This document shows positions 8,479-18,801 of a DNA stretch of 64,000 nucleotides, in pieces. This DNA is from Cyanobacterium sp. HL-69 (lineage in GTDB: Bacteria; Cyanobacteriota; Cyanobacteriia; Cyanobacteriales; Cyanobacteriaceae). Below the pieces are notes generated by a model that saw only the letters and a program-made list of their open reading frames with translations, did no database searches and had not been told where the DNA came from. How positions within the stretch are numbered: the first letter of the stretch is position 1; each line of letters begins with the position of its first letter. Location of the stretch: the NCBI GenBank assembly GCA_002813895.1, contig CP024912.1, forward strand, positions 1,736,001 to 1,800,000, given 5' to 3'. Made by a program: the position numbers and the translations under genes.

Positions 8479-11055
8479 TCACTTTGCCTCTAATTTAGCG
8501 AGACGACTTTTTAAGTCTTGATTTTCCTCTTTCAACTTATCCACTGCCTGACGTAAATCTTCAAGATTTTTGTCTTTACCCAATTTCGCCCTCACCTGAT
8601 TAACCGCTTCTTCTTCTGCCCTTCTTTTTACCCTACCATCGGGGGTGCTTTCGGCAAGGGTGGATAAAAGATTAATGGCTTGGTTGTCTTCTATCTGAGA
8701 TAAACCGCTGATAAGTGCCATTTGGGTAAGGAAAAAAGTATCCTTGAGGATGTCTTCAAATTGTTCAAGGATAATGGCTAATTTGTCGGCTTTTTGCCCT
8801 TTGGCAACCGCCCCAAGGCAACGAATGGCAGTTAATCGGAGGGGTTGGGGAGTGCCAAGTTTGGTATATTGGGCGATTAAGTCGGCTGCGGCGGGAGAAG
8901 TTTTTAATTTACTTAGACCGTTGATCGCCCCTGATCTAATTATCTCATTTAAGCCACTTCTATCTTTCAATATTTGACCGAAAAGCTCAATTACCTCATT
9001 TTCCTTATCCGCTAATGTACCCGTCACCAATGAGCCAAGAGCGTTAATTGCGGAGGCTTCTGCGTAGTAACTGGGGTCAGAGGCGATCGCCACTTGTTTG
9101 AGGGCATTGTAACTAGATTCGGTTTTATTTTTGCCTAGGGCTTCTATAACTGCTCTTCTGACACGGTGATTTTCTTCGGCTAAAAACTCTATGAGGGTAT
9201 CAACCGCTTGATCTAGTTTTATTTTGCCTAGTTGTTTAACAATTTCTACTTTTACCCCCCAAAAAGACTCATTTTCAAAAGCATTTTTAAGGGTTTTTAC
9301 CGCTTCTAAATTAGCTTTCTTACCAATAGCGATCGCACTGTAAATGCGAGAAATAGGGTCTGGATCATACTTTAACTGAGCTTTTAACTCGCTAAATCCA
9401 TATTCTAACTTAACAGTTTTAAGATGGTTATTATTAACATCAAAACTCACAAAATCAGGTTTTTCAGCTAGGGGAAAATAAAAACTTTGTTCGGGTTTAT
9501 TTAGCTTAAGAAGAAACTCTGTGGATGTAACGCCTTTTTGGGCAGAATAGTAACCAAAAGCAAGGGGAATTTTCAACTCAAATAAATCTATATACTTGCC
9601 ATTTTCCTCTTTAGCCTGAGTTTGTTTCACTGTCACACAAGCCAAATTAGAATCATTATCCCAACTGTAGCTTACCTTAAAATCAGGATGTCCACCCCTA
9701 AAGACATATTGATCAAAAAGAGAGCCTAAATTATAGCCCGTTGCCTTCTCCACTGCCCTTAATAAATCAACGGTTTCCACGGTTTTGTGGGCATTATCAT
9801 TGATAAAAGTATGAATCGCCCTGTCAAACAATTTATCCCCCAAAATCGAGCGTATCATGTGATATACACAAGCACCCTTTTCGTACAAATGACGGTCATA
9901 TAATTCGATCGCCTCCCGGTACACATTTGTTACAATGGGACGACGATAACGGGAGGAATCTTCTTGTAAATAACTCCTTGCCTCCCCTAAAAGATAATAA
10001 CGGGCATCATCATCCCCATATTCATGCTCTGTCCACAAAACCTCTGCATAGGAAGCCGCCCCTTCCTTTATCCAAGCATGACTCCAATGTTTTATTACCA
10101 CTAAATCCCCAAACCATTGATGGGCTAATTCGTGCGCCACAAGGCTTTCAGTGCGATCATTATCTAGCGCCCCTCTTTCGTCCAACAAACAACGATCCGT
10201 TAATAGAGTAGTAGATGTGTTCTCCATGCCTCCAAAAATGAAGTCATCCACACACACTTGAGCATATTTTGAGAAGGGATAATTATAACCATATTTTTTA
10301 CTAAAAAACTCAATCATTCTAGGGGTTTTACCCATGCTGATAGTAGCTTCTTTTTCTTTGCCTTTTTCTACATAATAATCTACAGGAATCTCTCGCCATT
10401 TATCCTCAATTTTAGCAAATTTCCCCACAGCTAAAGTCATTAAATAAGTAGGATGAATTTGAGGTTGTAACCAATGATATATTTTACTACTTTCTACTTC
10501 TTGAACTTCTACTAATTCTCCATTAGAAATAGCTGTATATTCAGCAGGAACTTTTACTTTTATTTCCGAGGTGGCTAACTGCCCAGGATAATCAAAACAA
10601 GGAAACCAGTAACGGGAATCTTCATCTTCTCCTTGAGTCCATACTTGATGAGGTTTATCTGGATAATGTTCATCGGGGGCGATAAAATATAATCCTCTTT
10701 GGGGTTTTTCTTTACTATATTTAATAACAATTACTAAGTCTTTTGTGGTAGTAGGCTGTAGTAAATTAATAGTTAAAGTTTCACCGTCATAATTAAAAGG
10801 TTGGCTGATACTATCAATCAAAACTGACTCAATTTCGAGGTCAACAGCATCAAGGGTAAGTTGACTAATGTTTTCTCGGATAGGGGTTAGGGTAATATTA
10901 CAATTTCCCCCAAATTTCTGGGCGCTTATGTCTAATTCTAGGTCAAGAAAAATATGTTGTACCTGCCCATAGCGATCTGGATTATAGTGGGGTTTTGCTC
11001 CGGGTAGTTCAAAACTTTTTTTGGCTTCAGAATCAAAATAATAGCTACGGGTCAT
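8479..11055 (-). CDS. M1 family zinc aminopeptidase with C-terminal HEAT-like repeats
   Basis: An 858-residue gluzincin. The exopeptidase motif GGMEN is at 275-279. The zinc site is HELAH at 308-312, with the third ligand E331 in KEGAASY, exactly 18 residues after H312. The N-terminal beta domain (about 25-215) is typical of M1 enzymes. After the catalytic domain, residues about 560-800 contain helical repeats (VDTLIEFL, VRRAVIEALGK) that look like HEAT/PBS-lyase repeats. The last 30 residues are a coiled coil. It trims N-terminal residues from peptides, probably in the cytoplasm; no signal peptide is seen. Confidence 0.93.
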   Translation of the reverse strand: MTRSYYFDSEAKKSFELPGAKPHYNPDRYGQVQHIFLDLELDISAQKFGGNCNITLTPIRENISQLTLDAVDLEIESVLIDSISQPFNYDGETLTINLLQPTTTKDLVIVIKYSKEKPQRGLYFIAPDEHYPDKPHQVWTQGEDEDSRYWFPCFDYPGQLATSEIKVKVPAEYTAISNGELVEVQEVESSKIYHWLQPQIHPTYLMTLAVGKFAKIEDKWREIPVDYYVEKGKEKEATISMGKTPRMIEFFSKKYGYNYPFSKYAQVCVDDFIFGGMENTSTTLLTDRCLLDERGALDNDRTESLVAHELAHQWFGDLVVIKHWSHAWIKEGAASYAEVLWTEHEYGDDDARYYLLGEARSYLQEDSSRYRRPIVTNVYREAIELYDRHLYEKGACVYHMIRSILGDKLFDRAIHTFINDNAHKTVETVDLLRAVEKATGYNLGSLFDQYVFRGGHPDFKVSYSWDNDSNLACVTVKQTQAKEENGKYIDLFELKIPLAFGYYSAQKGVTSTEFLLKLNKPEQSFYFPLAEKPDFVSFDVNNNHLKTVKLEYGFSELKAQLKYDPDPISRIYSAIAIGKKANLEAVKTLKNAFENESFWGVKVEIVKQLGKIKLDQAVDTLIEFLAEENHRVRRAVIEALGKNKTESSYNALKQVAIASDPSYYAEASAINALGSLVTGTLADKENEVIELFGQILKDRSGLNEIIRSGAINGLSKLKTSPAAADLIAQYTKLGTPQPLRLTAIRCLGAVAKGQKADKLAIILEQFEDILKDTFFLTQMALISGLSQIEDNQAINLLSTLAESTPDGRVKRRAEEEAVNQVRAKLGKDKNLEDLRQAVDKLKEENQDLKSRLAKLEAK

Positions 11056-11220
11056 AGTTTGCTTACTGATAACGATATTTTTCCTTATTATTTATCTTAT
11101 CTTAAGATGTGAATTGCCATGTTCGTTTTTTCAAGGATTATGGAGAGTTAAACTTAACGAAGTACCTAGAATTAGTTACAATTATGAGTAACTATCAAGT
11201 AAATTTTATTACAGTTAGCT

Positions 11221-12003
11221 ATGACTGAAACAAATAATTATATGGAATTGGATCAAGAAATTAAGGAACAAGAAAATATAGAAGAAAATCAAAATATAGA
11301 TTCAGTGATGGAACCTGAAATTTTGGAAGATGATTCGGATGGGGTAACTGATGATGAAGCTCAGGATGATAGCGTAACCTCTGAAACCACTGATGATATT
11401 GAGTCAGAGGGGACTTCTGATATTGGCGATGATGAGAGTGAAAGTGTAAAGGCGATCGCCCTTTTACAAGAAGAAATAGCCAATCTTCACCAACAACTAG
11501 AGCTTCAAAAAGAACAAACAAAAAGTGTTCAAGGTCAATTCATGAGGCTAACTGCTGACTTTGATAACTTCCGTCGTCGCACCGCCAAAGAAAAAGAAGA
11601 ACAAGAAACCACCATCAAAAAGAAAACCATCACCGAATTACTTCCTGTAGTAGATAACTTTGAAAGAGCTAGAACCCAAATAAAACCAGCGAATGATGGC
11701 GAAATGGGTATTCACAAAAGCTATCAAGGAGTATATAAAACCTTTGTCGAAAGTTTGAAAAAACTAGGGGTTTCTGCCATGCGTCCAGAGGGTGAACTTT
11801 TTGATCCTAACTACCAAGAAGCGATGCTCAGAGAGCCTACTAACGAATACCCTGAAGGCACAGTCATAGAGCAATTGGTAAGGGGTTATCTTCTCAATGA
11901 TCAAGTGCTACGCTATGCTATGGTAAAAGTGGCAGCCCCCAAAGATGATGACGAAAATGAAGCAACCGCTACCCCAGAAAACGGCGAGAATGCTGAAAAT
12001 TAA
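11221..12003 (+). CDS. grpE: GrpE, nucleotide exchange factor for DnaK
   Basis: A 260-residue protein. Residues 1-75 are very acidic and low-complexity, a common extension in cyanobacterial GrpE. The long dimerisation helix covers about 80-150 and contains the signature ADFDNFRRR. The C-terminal beta domain (about 170-245) contains [20 protein letters not shown] and VLRYAMVKV. It speeds ADP release from DnaK. It is followed on the same strand by dnaK1 after 246 bases, the same order as in Synechocystis. I see no CIRCE operator (TTAGCACTC-N9-GAGTGCTAA) in its 165-base upstream gap. Confidence 0.96.
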   Translation: MTETNNYMELDQEIKEQENIEENQNIDSVMEPEILEDDSDGVTDDEAQDDSVTSETTDDIESEGTSDIGDDESESVKAIALLQEEIANLHQQLELQKEQTKSVQGQFMRLTADFDNFRRRTAKEKEEQETTIKKKTITELLPVVDNFERARTQIKPANDGEMGIHKSYQGVYKTFVESLKKLGVSAMRPEGELFDPNYQEAMLREPTNEYPEGTVIEQLVRGYLLNDQVLRYAMVKVAAPKDDDENEATATPENGENAEN

Positions 12004-12059
12004 TCAACACCTTTTATTAGTAAAATTAACTAATATAAACTAGCAGGAAAAATAGAAAA

Positions 12060-12080
12060 AGAGCCACCCATTATGGCTCT
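12060..12080. other. 7-bp hairpin behind grpE
   Basis: AGAGCCA at 12060-12066 pairs with TGGCTCT at 12074-12080 around a 7-base loop. It is flanked by A-runs on both sides, so there is no U-tract on the grpE strand. It may stabilise or process the grpE mRNA rather than act as a classical terminator. Confidence 0.4.
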
Positions 12081-12120
12081 ATAAAAAAATTGATCAAAAT
12101 AAATTACACTTAGGTGGAGG

Positions 12121-12170
12121 TGTTGTCCATCAAAAATAATTGTCGTAAAAAACAATAATTGATGACAACA
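12121..12170. repeat. Imperfect inverted repeat in the dnaK1 leader
   Basis: TGTTGTC-C-ATCAA at 12121-12133 is matched by TTGATGACAACA at 12159-12170, with further partial pairing of AATTGT and ACAATAATT inward. It ends 79 bases before the dnaK1 start. It could be a leader hairpin or a regulator site; it does not match CIRCE. Confidence 0.45.
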
Positions 12171-12249
12171 AATATTCCTAGGGTATCCTGTAAAAAACGA
12201 TCAAGACCAATACCACAAGAAAACTTATAAATCGCAACTGCTATCAGTT

Positions 12250-14265
12250 ATGGGAAAAGTAATCGGAATCGACTTAGGAACAACAAATAGTTGTGTTGCC
12301 GTACTAGAAGGGGGCAAACCTTTAATTATCAATAATCAAGAGGGTTCACGGACAACCCCCAGCATAGTAGGCTTTGGCAAGGGTTCTCAGCGCCTAGTGG
12401 GACAACTAGCCAAACGTCAGGCCGTCACCAATGCCGAAAATACCGTGTACAGCATCAAGCGATTTATAGGTAGAAGATGGTCTGATAGCGATCACGATCG
12501 CACTCGGGTAACATATCAGTGTGTAAAAGGGAAAGATGACACCGTAGATGTCCAAATACAAGATCGTAGCTATACCCCCCAAGAAATCTCCTCGATGATT
12601 CTCCAAAAACTAAAAACCGATGCCGAAACATTTTTAGGAGAACCCGTCACCCAAGCCGTAATCACTGTTCCTGCTTATTTTACCGATGCCCAAAGACAAG
12701 CCACCAAAGACGCTGGTACTATTGCTGGGTTAGAAGTGATGCGGATTATTAACGAGCCTACGGCGGCCGCCCTTGCCTATGGTTTAGATAAACAAGACCA
12801 AGATCAATATGTATTGGTATTTGACCTTGGGGGAGGTACTTTTGACGTGTCGGTGTTGCAACTGGGTAATGGTATCTTTGAGGTGGTATCTACTTCGGGG
12901 AATAATCAATTAGGGGGAGATGATTTTGACGGAGTTATCGTTGATTGGTTAATTAAAAAATTTAAGGAACAAGAAGGCATTGACCTTAGTTCCGACAAAA
13001 TGGCACTGCAAAGGCTCAGGGAAGCTGCAGAGAAAGCCAAGATAGAGTTGTCCAACCTCATGGAAACATCCATTAATCTTCCCTTTATTACCGCCGATGA
13101 CAGTGGACCAAAACACTTAGAACTAGAACTTTCTCGCCCTGATTTAGAAGAACTAATCGCTCCATTGGTACAAGAAATCGTCCCTCCCATGCAAAGGGCG
13201 CTGGCTGATTCAGAACTCCGAAAAGACCAGATTCATCGAGTCGTGTTGGTAGGGGGTTCAACCCGTAGCCCTGCCATATCCGCCAAGATAGAAGAATTTT
13301 TCGGCACAGGTATTTCCATTGACCGCTCCATTAACCCCGATGAAGCCGTAGCCCTAGGGGCGGCAGTGCAAGGGGGAGTATTAGGGGGAGAGGTGCGCAA
13401 CCTACTTTTATTGGATGTTACCCCCCTATCCTTGGGCTTGGAAACCCTTGGGGAAGTATTTACCAAAATTATTGACCGTAACACCACCATTCCCACCAGT
13501 CGTGCTCAAGTATTTTCCACGGCCGTGGATGGACAAACTTCTGTGGAAGTTCACGTGTTGCAAGGGGAGCGTTCTATGGTCAAAGATAATAAGAGTTTGG
13601 GCAAATTCCTTTTGACGGGTATTCCCCCAGCGCCTAGGGGGGTACCACAAATAGAAGTATCCTTTGATATTGATGCCGATGGTATTCTTAAAGTAAGTGC
13701 TAAGGATAAAGGTACAGGCATTGAGCAAGGAATCGTCATTAGTAATACTGGCTCTTTGGATGCCCAAGAAATTGATCTTATGCGTCGGGAGGCTCAAGAA
13801 TATGCTTCTAGCGATCGCCGTCGGGTACAATTAGTTGAAATTAAAAAACAATTAGATAGTCTTCTCTATAGCTACGAATTGAGCTTAGAAAAAAATCCTT
13901 TCCTTGTGGGTGAAAGTTTACAAGAAGAAATTAACCAGAAAAAAGTCAACATTGCCGAAGCCATTGATTCTTCCGACATTCCCGTAAGTCAAGTAGAATC
14001 GATGATTAATGACTTGAGAGAAACCATTATCGGATTAGGTAGCAAAGCCTATGAAAGCGTTTCTCAACCCCCAGAAACCAATGCCGAACCTCAAGGAGAA
14101 ACCATGTTTGAATCCTTGGATGGAGATGATCTTGATCCTGAATTTAAGAGTATTGAAGATGAAATCCTTAGCGGTTTGAGCCAAATTTCTGGTGGCACTG
14201 CGGAGTTTGATTTTGACTATGATCAAGATGAGACTATTACAGGGGATTACGAAACTGTAGATTAA
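12250..14265 (+). CDS. dnaK1: DnaK1, Hsp70 chaperone
   Basis: A 671-residue Hsp70. The ATPase domain (1 to about 380) has [26 protein letters not shown] and [13 protein letters not shown]. The peptide-binding domain (about 385-540) contains [17 protein letters not shown]. The lid and an acidic tail follow, ending without the EEVD-like end of some other DnaK paralogues. The segment [16 protein letters not shown] near residue 95 and the grpE neighbour match the cyanobacterial DnaK1 class rather than the heat-inducible DnaK2 or the membrane-associated DnaK3. It works with GrpE and a J-protein encoded elsewhere. Confidence 0.94.
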   Translation: MGKVIGIDLGTTNSCVAVLEGGKPLIINNQEGSRTTPSIVGFGKGSQRLVGQLAKRQAVTNAENTVYSIKRFIGRRWSDSDHDRTRVTYQCVKGKDDTVDVQIQDRSYTPQEISSMILQKLKTDAETFLGEPVTQAVITVPAYFTDAQRQATKDAGTIAGLEVMRIINEPTAAALAYGLDKQDQDQYVLVFDLGGGTFDVSVLQLGNGIFEVVSTSGNNQLGGDDFDGVIVDWLIKKFKEQEGIDLSSDKMALQRLREAAEKAKIELSNLMETSINLPFITADDSGPKHLELELSRPDLEELIAPLVQEIVPPMQRALADSELRKDQIHRVVLVGGSTRSPAISAKIEEFFGTGISIDRSINPDEAVALGAAVQGGVLGGEVRNLLLLDVTPLSLGLETLGEVFTKIIDRNTTIPTSRAQVFSTAVDGQTSVEVHVLQGERSMVKDNKSLGKFLLTGIPPAPRGVPQIEVSFDIDADGILKVSAKDKGTGIEQGIVISNTGSLDAQEIDLMRREAQEYASSDRRRVQLVEIKKQLDSLLYSYELSLEKNPFLVGESLQEEINQKKVNIAEAIDSSDIPVSQVESMINDLRETIIGLGSKAYESVSQPPETNAEPQGETMFESLDGDDLDPEFKSIEDEILSGLSQISGGTAEFDFDYDQDETITGDYETVD

Positions 14266-14297
14266 CCTGGGTTCGGGATAACATTTTCTGGTAAGGG

Positions 14298-14325
14298 CAG
14301 GGAATGGGCAACGGGCAATAGGCAA
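14298..14325. repeat. Tandem degenerate heptamer repeat
   Basis: Four heptamers CAGGGAA, TGGGCAA, CGGGCAA, TAGGCAA, followed by TGGTGGTAATATTTT. This is the same family as at 8347. The 3' flank (AATGGTGGTAATATTTT) is also close to the copy at 57211-57241, so a longer element may be conserved. Confidence 0.75.
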
Positions 14326-14513
14326 TGGTGGTAATATTTTTAATAATCAATGGTTTTGGTCATCAAAATATATTTCGCACTGTAATTAAGCAACATCACA
14401 CCTCTCACCAACTCTCCAAAACTTATGCTATTCATAACCCCTTATCCCGAATTGAGGTTAGATTAATAGTTAGGGTGCGCTAATTTTATATTACTGAATC
14501 TCTATAATCTCAT

Positions 14514-14534
14514 AAAAAAAGGGGTTTGCACCCC
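14514..14534 (-). terminator. Rho-independent terminator of prs
   Basis: On the minus strand GGGGT-GCAA-ACCCC forms a 5-bp GC stem directly followed by seven T (the A-run at 14514-14520). It lies 30 bases behind the prs stop codon. Confidence 0.75.
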
Positions 14535-14564
14535 CTCTTCTTTTTGCTCTGTTTTAATAAATAA

Positions 14565-15560
14565 TTAACGGAACATAATACTTACCGAACTATCCTCATG
14601 GATACGCCAAATAGTCTCACCCAGTAGGTTTGCTACGGATAAAACTTTTAGCTGAGGAAAATAGTTATCTAAAGGTACAGGAATCGTATTAGTTACAATC
14701 ACTTCCTCAAAAACATCACTAGATAAACGAGATATGGCTGGGCCAGAAAATACCGCATGGGTAGCACAGGCATAAATTTTCTTAGCACCTTCTTTTTTGA
14801 GAAGTCTTGCCCCTTCTAGTAGTGTTCCTGCGGTGTCAATCATATCATCCACCAAAATGGCGTTTTTGCCTTTCACATCACCGATGACGTTCATTACCTC
14901 GGCTACGTTGTGGGCTTGACGACGCTTATCAATGATAGCTAAAGGAGCATCATTTAACTTTTTGGCGAAGGCTCTTGCCCGGGCTACACCGCCCACGTCA
15001 GGAGATACCACTACAAAATCTTCCAACTCTTTTTGAAGGAGATAGTCAAGAATAACAGGAGAACCATAAACATGATCTAAGGGTATATCAAAATATCCTT
15101 GAATCTGGGCAGAGTGTAGGTCCATGGCAAGGACTCGATTTGCCCCTGCTTGGGTGACTAAGTTGGCTACTAATTTGGCGGATATGGACTCCCTACCTGC
15201 GGTTTTACGATCGGCTCTGGCATAAGAATAGTAGGGAATAACTGCGGTAATTTGCCGTGCTGATGCCCGACGACAGGCATCAATCATGATCAGCAACTCC
15301 ATTAAGTTATCGTTGACAGGATTACAACAGGGTTGAATTAAATAAACGTCACACCCCCTGATGGATTCTTGGATTTGGACGTATAACTCTCCGTCGGCAA
15401 ATCTCTTCCGAATCATCGGTCCTAGATCCATGCCTAGATAGCGCGCTACTTCTGTAGCTAGTCCGATGTTTGCTGATCCTGAAAATAATCTGAGGCGATT
15501 ATTGTCGGATACTTGATGTTGTAACATGGGACTGAGTGTTAAAGTGGCAGAATGACTCAC
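14565..15560 (-). CDS. prs: Ribose-phosphate pyrophosphokinase
   Basis: A 331-residue PRPP synthetase, which makes 5-phosphoribosyl-1-diphosphate from ribose 5-phosphate and ATP for purine, pyrimidine, His, Trp and NAD synthesis. Visible motifs are LRLFSGSANIGLATEVAR near the N-terminus, RKRFADGELYVQI, the flexible ATP loop YYSYARADRK and the PRPP-binding loop AILVDDMIDTAGTL. The first 20 residues are a family-typical variable extension. It is divergent from bioD. Confidence 0.97.
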   Translation of the reverse strand: MSHSATLTLSPMLQHQVSDNNRLRLFSGSANIGLATEVARYLGMDLGPMIRKRFADGELYVQIQESIRGCDVYLIQPCCNPVNDNLMELLIMIDACRRASARQITAVIPYYSYARADRKTAGRESISAKLVANLVTQAGANRVLAMDLHSAQIQGYFDIPLDHVYGSPVILDYLLQKELEDFVVVSPDVGGVARARAFAKKLNDAPLAIIDKRRQAHNVAEVMNVIGDVKGKNAILVDDMIDTAGTLLEGARLLKKEGAKKIYACATHAVFSGPAISRLSSDVFEEVIVTNTIPVPLDNYFPQLKVLSVANLLGETIWRIHEDSSVSIMFR

Positions 15561-15706
15561 GGCAAATTCTTTAACCTCGTAAAATTTAATAATAATTTAA
15601 TCTTTATCTTACCCTTTTAAAATAGGAGAAGTTTTACTCTTGTATTCTAATTTACAATATATATACCATTTTGCTTCATTTATTTTGAGGTTGTGTTGAT
15701 TTTTTA

Positions 15707-16378
15707 ATGAAAACTTTATTTATTACGGGTACGGATACGGATGCGGGAAAAACTATCGTAACTACGGCATGGAGGGCGTATTACAAGATTTATTATCCCC
15801 ATCTATCTACAGGTTTGATGAAGTTATTACAAACTGGTAGGTTGGGGGATGCGGAATTTTATCAACAATTTTTCGATGATGTGATTATTCCTTTACGTTA
15901 TGATGCTCCTTTGGCTCCCCCTGTGGCGGCGGCTATGGAACATCGTTCTATTGATATGGATTTGATTTATAGTCAGTTACGGCAGGGGCAAACCCAATAT
16001 GATGTTTTTTTGGTGGAGGCTTTGGGGGGTTTGGGTTCTCCCATTACTGATAATTTGACCATTGCCCATGTGGCTGATAGTTGGGTTTTGGATACGGTTT
16101 TGGTGGTTCCTGTGAAGTTAGGGGCGATCGCCCATACTGTAGCCAATATCGCCCTTGCCAGACAACATAATATTAATCTCAAAGGGATTATTTTTAATTG
16201 TGTAAATCCCTGTACCGAGGAACAGATTAATAATTGGACTCCCAAACAAATGATTGAATCCTTTACCAATATTCCCGTACTGGGTTATTTTCCTTATATA
16301 GAAAACCTTTCTAATTTAGAAGACTTAGCCAAAGCCTTTAAAAATTCCATGGACATGACCAAAATCCAAGATATATAA
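15707..16378 (+). CDS. bioD: Dethiobiotin synthase
   Basis: A 223-residue P-loop enzyme that closes the ureido ring of dethiobiotin from 7,8-diaminononanoate, CO2 and ATP. The P-loop is GTDTDAGKT at residues 8-16. The second-motif lysine is kept in GLMKLLQTG, although the usual Lys-Pro pair is Lys-Leu here. The ALGGLGSPI segment matches the EGAGG motif in altered form, beginning EALGG. The C-terminal VPVKLGAIAHTVANI and IFNCVN blocks are typical. It stands alone; other biotin genes are not in the window. Confidence 0.88.
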   Translation: MKTLFITGTDTDAGKTIVTTAWRAYYKIYYPHLSTGLMKLLQTGRLGDAEFYQQFFDDVIIPLRYDAPLAPPVAAAMEHRSIDMDLIYSQLRQGQTQYDVFLVEALGGLGSPITDNLTIAHVADSWVLDTVLVVPVKLGAIAHTVANIALARQHNINLKGIIFNCVNPCTEEQINNWTPKQMIESFTNIPVLGYFPYIENLSNLEDLAKAFKNSMDMTKIQDI

Positions 16379-16383
16379 AGTAG

Positions 16384-16400
16384 GGTGGGCAATACCCACC
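16384..16400. repeat. GGTGGG palindrome, copy 1
   Basis: GGTGGG-CAATA-CCCACC, a 6-bp perfect stem 6 bases behind the bioD stop and between convergent bioD and phoX. It belongs to a family with members at 24030, 27708, 42069, 48597 and 61991. It probably ends or stabilises transcripts from both sides. Confidence 0.8.
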
Positions 16401-16446
16401 ATGAGATATTTTGATACCTTAAAACTGGTATGTCCAACCAAGATAA

Positions 16447-18495
16447 TTAAGAACCGATGATGCCACCATCTTCCTTGGTAATAACCACCGTAGCCGAACG
16501 AGGATAAGGAGAACCATTACCATCAGGCCACTGAGAATTAATTTTCCCCTGCGCAAAATCCTCCTTAGTTGAAGTAGCCCCTGGATGCTGAACATTAATA
16601 AACATCGTACGGCGATCAGGAGTAGTAATTACCCCAGTAATTTCCTGACCCACAGGACCAGTTAAAAAACGGCGAATAGCCCCAGTTTCAGGATCAGCCG
16701 CCAACATCATATTATTACCAAACTGAGCAAAATCTCCAGTATTGATGACACTTTCACTCATATCAGTTTGAATCCAGATGCGACGCTCCGCATCAATCCA
16801 CAACCCATCAGGGTTACAAAATTGATTCTCTCTATCCAAAGAATCACCCTTCAAAGTCTGGCTGTCATCCTCAGGCCCTGCCAAAACAAACATCTCCCAT
16901 TTAAAAGCATTAGTGCTAGGGTTATTGCCTTGCTCTTGCCAACGAACAATTTGTCCCCAACGATTACTGGCACGAGGATTAACCGTATCAACTTGGTCAG
17001 CTTCACGACTGGTATTATTAGTAAGAGTAAAATAAACCTCTCCCGTTTGAGGATCAATAGCCCCCCATTCTGGACGATCCATTTTTGTAGCACCGACAAA
17101 ATCTGCTGCGCTACGGGTATTAACTAAAACATCAGCTTGGGAGTTAAACCCATTTTCGGGAGTTAAACCATTTTGTCCAAAAACTAATGCTATCCAATCA
17201 CCACTTCCATCCTCATTAAATCGAGCCACATAAAGAGTGCCATTATCCAATAAATGTCCCCCCGCAGTTTGTGCAAAATAGGGTTGAGCGGACACATATT
17301 TATAAATATATTCAAAACGAGCATCATCCCCAGAATAACAAACAATAGGTTGACCCTCTACCGCAGGATGAAATACAATTCCTTCATGGCGAAAACGTCC
17401 TAAAGCAGTACGTTTTTGGGGGGTATGGTTAGCATTAAAAGGATCAATTTCTACCACCCAACCGAAAGTATTTGGCTCATTACGATAATCTTCAATGGCA
17501 TTATTGCCTTTTGTAGAAGCATCAAAGCGAATATACTCATCATTACCATTAGCCGCTAATTCCCAACCATAGCGGGTATCCCCTGTACTAACTCCATAAC
17601 GGGAATGTTCTCTGGGTAAATTAGGATTACCTTGATTATCCACATCACCATTACGAAAATAACCATGCCAGTTTTCCTCCGCTGCTAGGTAAGTATTCCA
17701 AGGGGTTACTCCATGGGCGCAGTTGTTAAGAGTGCCACGGGTGGCTGTTCCATCCTTACTGTAATGAGTTTTAACAAAGTCTGTACCACGGACAGGGCCA
17801 TTAATTTCCATGGGGGTTAAACCTGTAATGCGACGATTACGAGAATCTTTAACTACCGTCCAATTACCATTACGTTGCTTACGGATATGAACAATGGAAA
17901 CTCCGTGGGCATTCATTTCTTTTAATACTTCATCGCTATCTCGGCGATTTTCTCCTATCATAGTTACATCTCCTCGGGTTAGGGCTTTCCCTTGGGCGGA
18001 GGTGTGCATATAGCGCGGTTCAATGTATTCATGGTTCATAACCAAAAATCCTTCTTCCGAACTGCCTTCATAGGGGGAATTTCCATCAATGGGAAAAAAG
18101 TGCATTCCATCATGGTGACTACCAATTTGCATTCCTTGTTCTGCACCAGTGTTTTCTAAGCGATAATCGGGATAGTCTCCTGCAATGGGTTCTCCCCAAG
18201 GAAGAATGACTTGAGCTTTATATCCTTCTGGAACGATAATGGTATCAGCTTCACTAATGGGAATGGCTTTAAATCCTAGTAATGGGTTTTGGGCTTTGGC
18301 TATGCGGGGGCGAATGGCGCTGAGAATAGGACTGGCAAACATGGAGGTAATGGCTAGGGCAACACTACCTTTTAATACTTGTCTCCGCTGCATTTTTTTT
18401 CCAATTATTGCGCTCAGACTGTTATTTTGTGAGGGATTGCAGTGTGGTTCATGGTTGGGGTCGAAGGGTCGAGAACGATTTATGTTCTTAGTCAT
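16447..18495 (-). CDS. phoX: PhoX-type alkaline phosphatase, Tat-exported
   Basis: A 682-residue DUF839/PhoX enzyme, a calcium/iron-dependent periplasmic phosphatase that releases phosphate from phosphoesters. The N-terminus has a long pre-region, then a twin-arginine signal RRQVLKGSVALAITSMFAS with R37-R38. Family motifs include GSHHDGMHFFPI, LNNCAHGVTPWNTYLAAEEN and FNPDG-like FCNPDGLWIDAE. ATG 18495 has AGAGGA 9 bases upstream; an upstream in-frame TTG at 18519 is less likely. A Pho box 93 bases upstream of the start indicates induction by phosphate starvation through SphR. Confidence 0.94.
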   Translation of the reverse strand: MTKNINRSRPFDPNHEPHCNPSQNNSLSAIIGKKMQRRQVLKGSVALAITSMFASPILSAIRPRIAKAQNPLLGFKAIPISEADTIIVPEGYKAQVILPWGEPIAGDYPDYRLENTGAEQGMQIGSHHDGMHFFPIDGNSPYEGSSEEGFLVMNHEYIEPRYMHTSAQGKALTRGDVTMIGENRRDSDEVLKEMNAHGVSIVHIRKQRNGNWTVVKDSRNRRITGLTPMEINGPVRGTDFVKTHYSKDGTATRGTLNNCAHGVTPWNTYLAAEENWHGYFRNGDVDNQGNPNLPREHSRYGVSTGDTRYGWELAANGNDEYIRFDASTKGNNAIEDYRNEPNTFGWVVEIDPFNANHTPQKRTALGRFRHEGIVFHPAVEGQPIVCYSGDDARFEYIYKYVSAQPYFAQTAGGHLLDNGTLYVARFNEDGSGDWIALVFGQNGLTPENGFNSQADVLVNTRSAADFVGATKMDRPEWGAIDPQTGEVYFTLTNNTSREADQVDTVNPRASNRWGQIVRWQEQGNNPSTNAFKWEMFVLAGPEDDSQTLKGDSLDRENQFCNPDGLWIDAERRIWIQTDMSESVINTGDFAQFGNNMMLAADPETGAIRRFLTGPVGQEITGVITTPDRRTMFINVQHPGATSTKEDFAQGKINSQWPDGNGSPYPRSATVVITKEDGGIIGS

Positions 18496-18587
18496 TGTTG
18501 GTTTTCCTCTGTGACTCAAGGGGTGTTTTTGAGGAACAATACTTGAGCTATGTTGTTTTTATCATCAAGGTCGATAGTAGATAATTG

Positions 18588-18628
18588 AAGTTAGGAAAAG
18601 GTTAAACTAAGAATAAGTTTCGGTTAAC
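18588..18628 (-). promoter_or_regulatory. Pho box (SphR/PhoB-type operator) of phoX
   Basis: Read on the minus strand there are four 8-base units with 3-base spacers: GTTAACCG, CTTATTCT, TTTAACCT, CCTAACTT. The cyanobacterial Pho box consensus is (C/T)TTAA(C/T)(C/T)(T/A) repeated every 11 bases; unit 3 matches fully, units 2 and 4 match 7 of 8, and unit 1 is weaker. The box ends 93 bases before the phoX ATG. Nothing else is recognised in the 306-base phoX/peptidase gap. Confidence 0.85.
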
Positions 18629-18801
18629 TCAAGGTGAAAAGGAGTAAAACAATTTGAAGGTAAATTTTCAATGATTGTATGGTTGTGATTTTAGGTTTAA
18701 TAAAGTTTTATTGAATAAATACAGTTAGTAAAAAATGTATATTTTTTATAGGATAAATATAGTAAAATAGCTATGAAATAAATATTTATTTAATTTATCA
18801 A

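Noticed and set aside
11056-12249. CIRCE operator for grpE or dnaK1
   Set aside because: The TTAGCACTC-N9-GAGTGCTAA pattern is absent in both upstream gaps.
13426-13830. A 134-codon frame opposite dnaK1
   Set aside because: It lies within a strongly conserved gene on the other strand and has no family features; it is a shadow frame.
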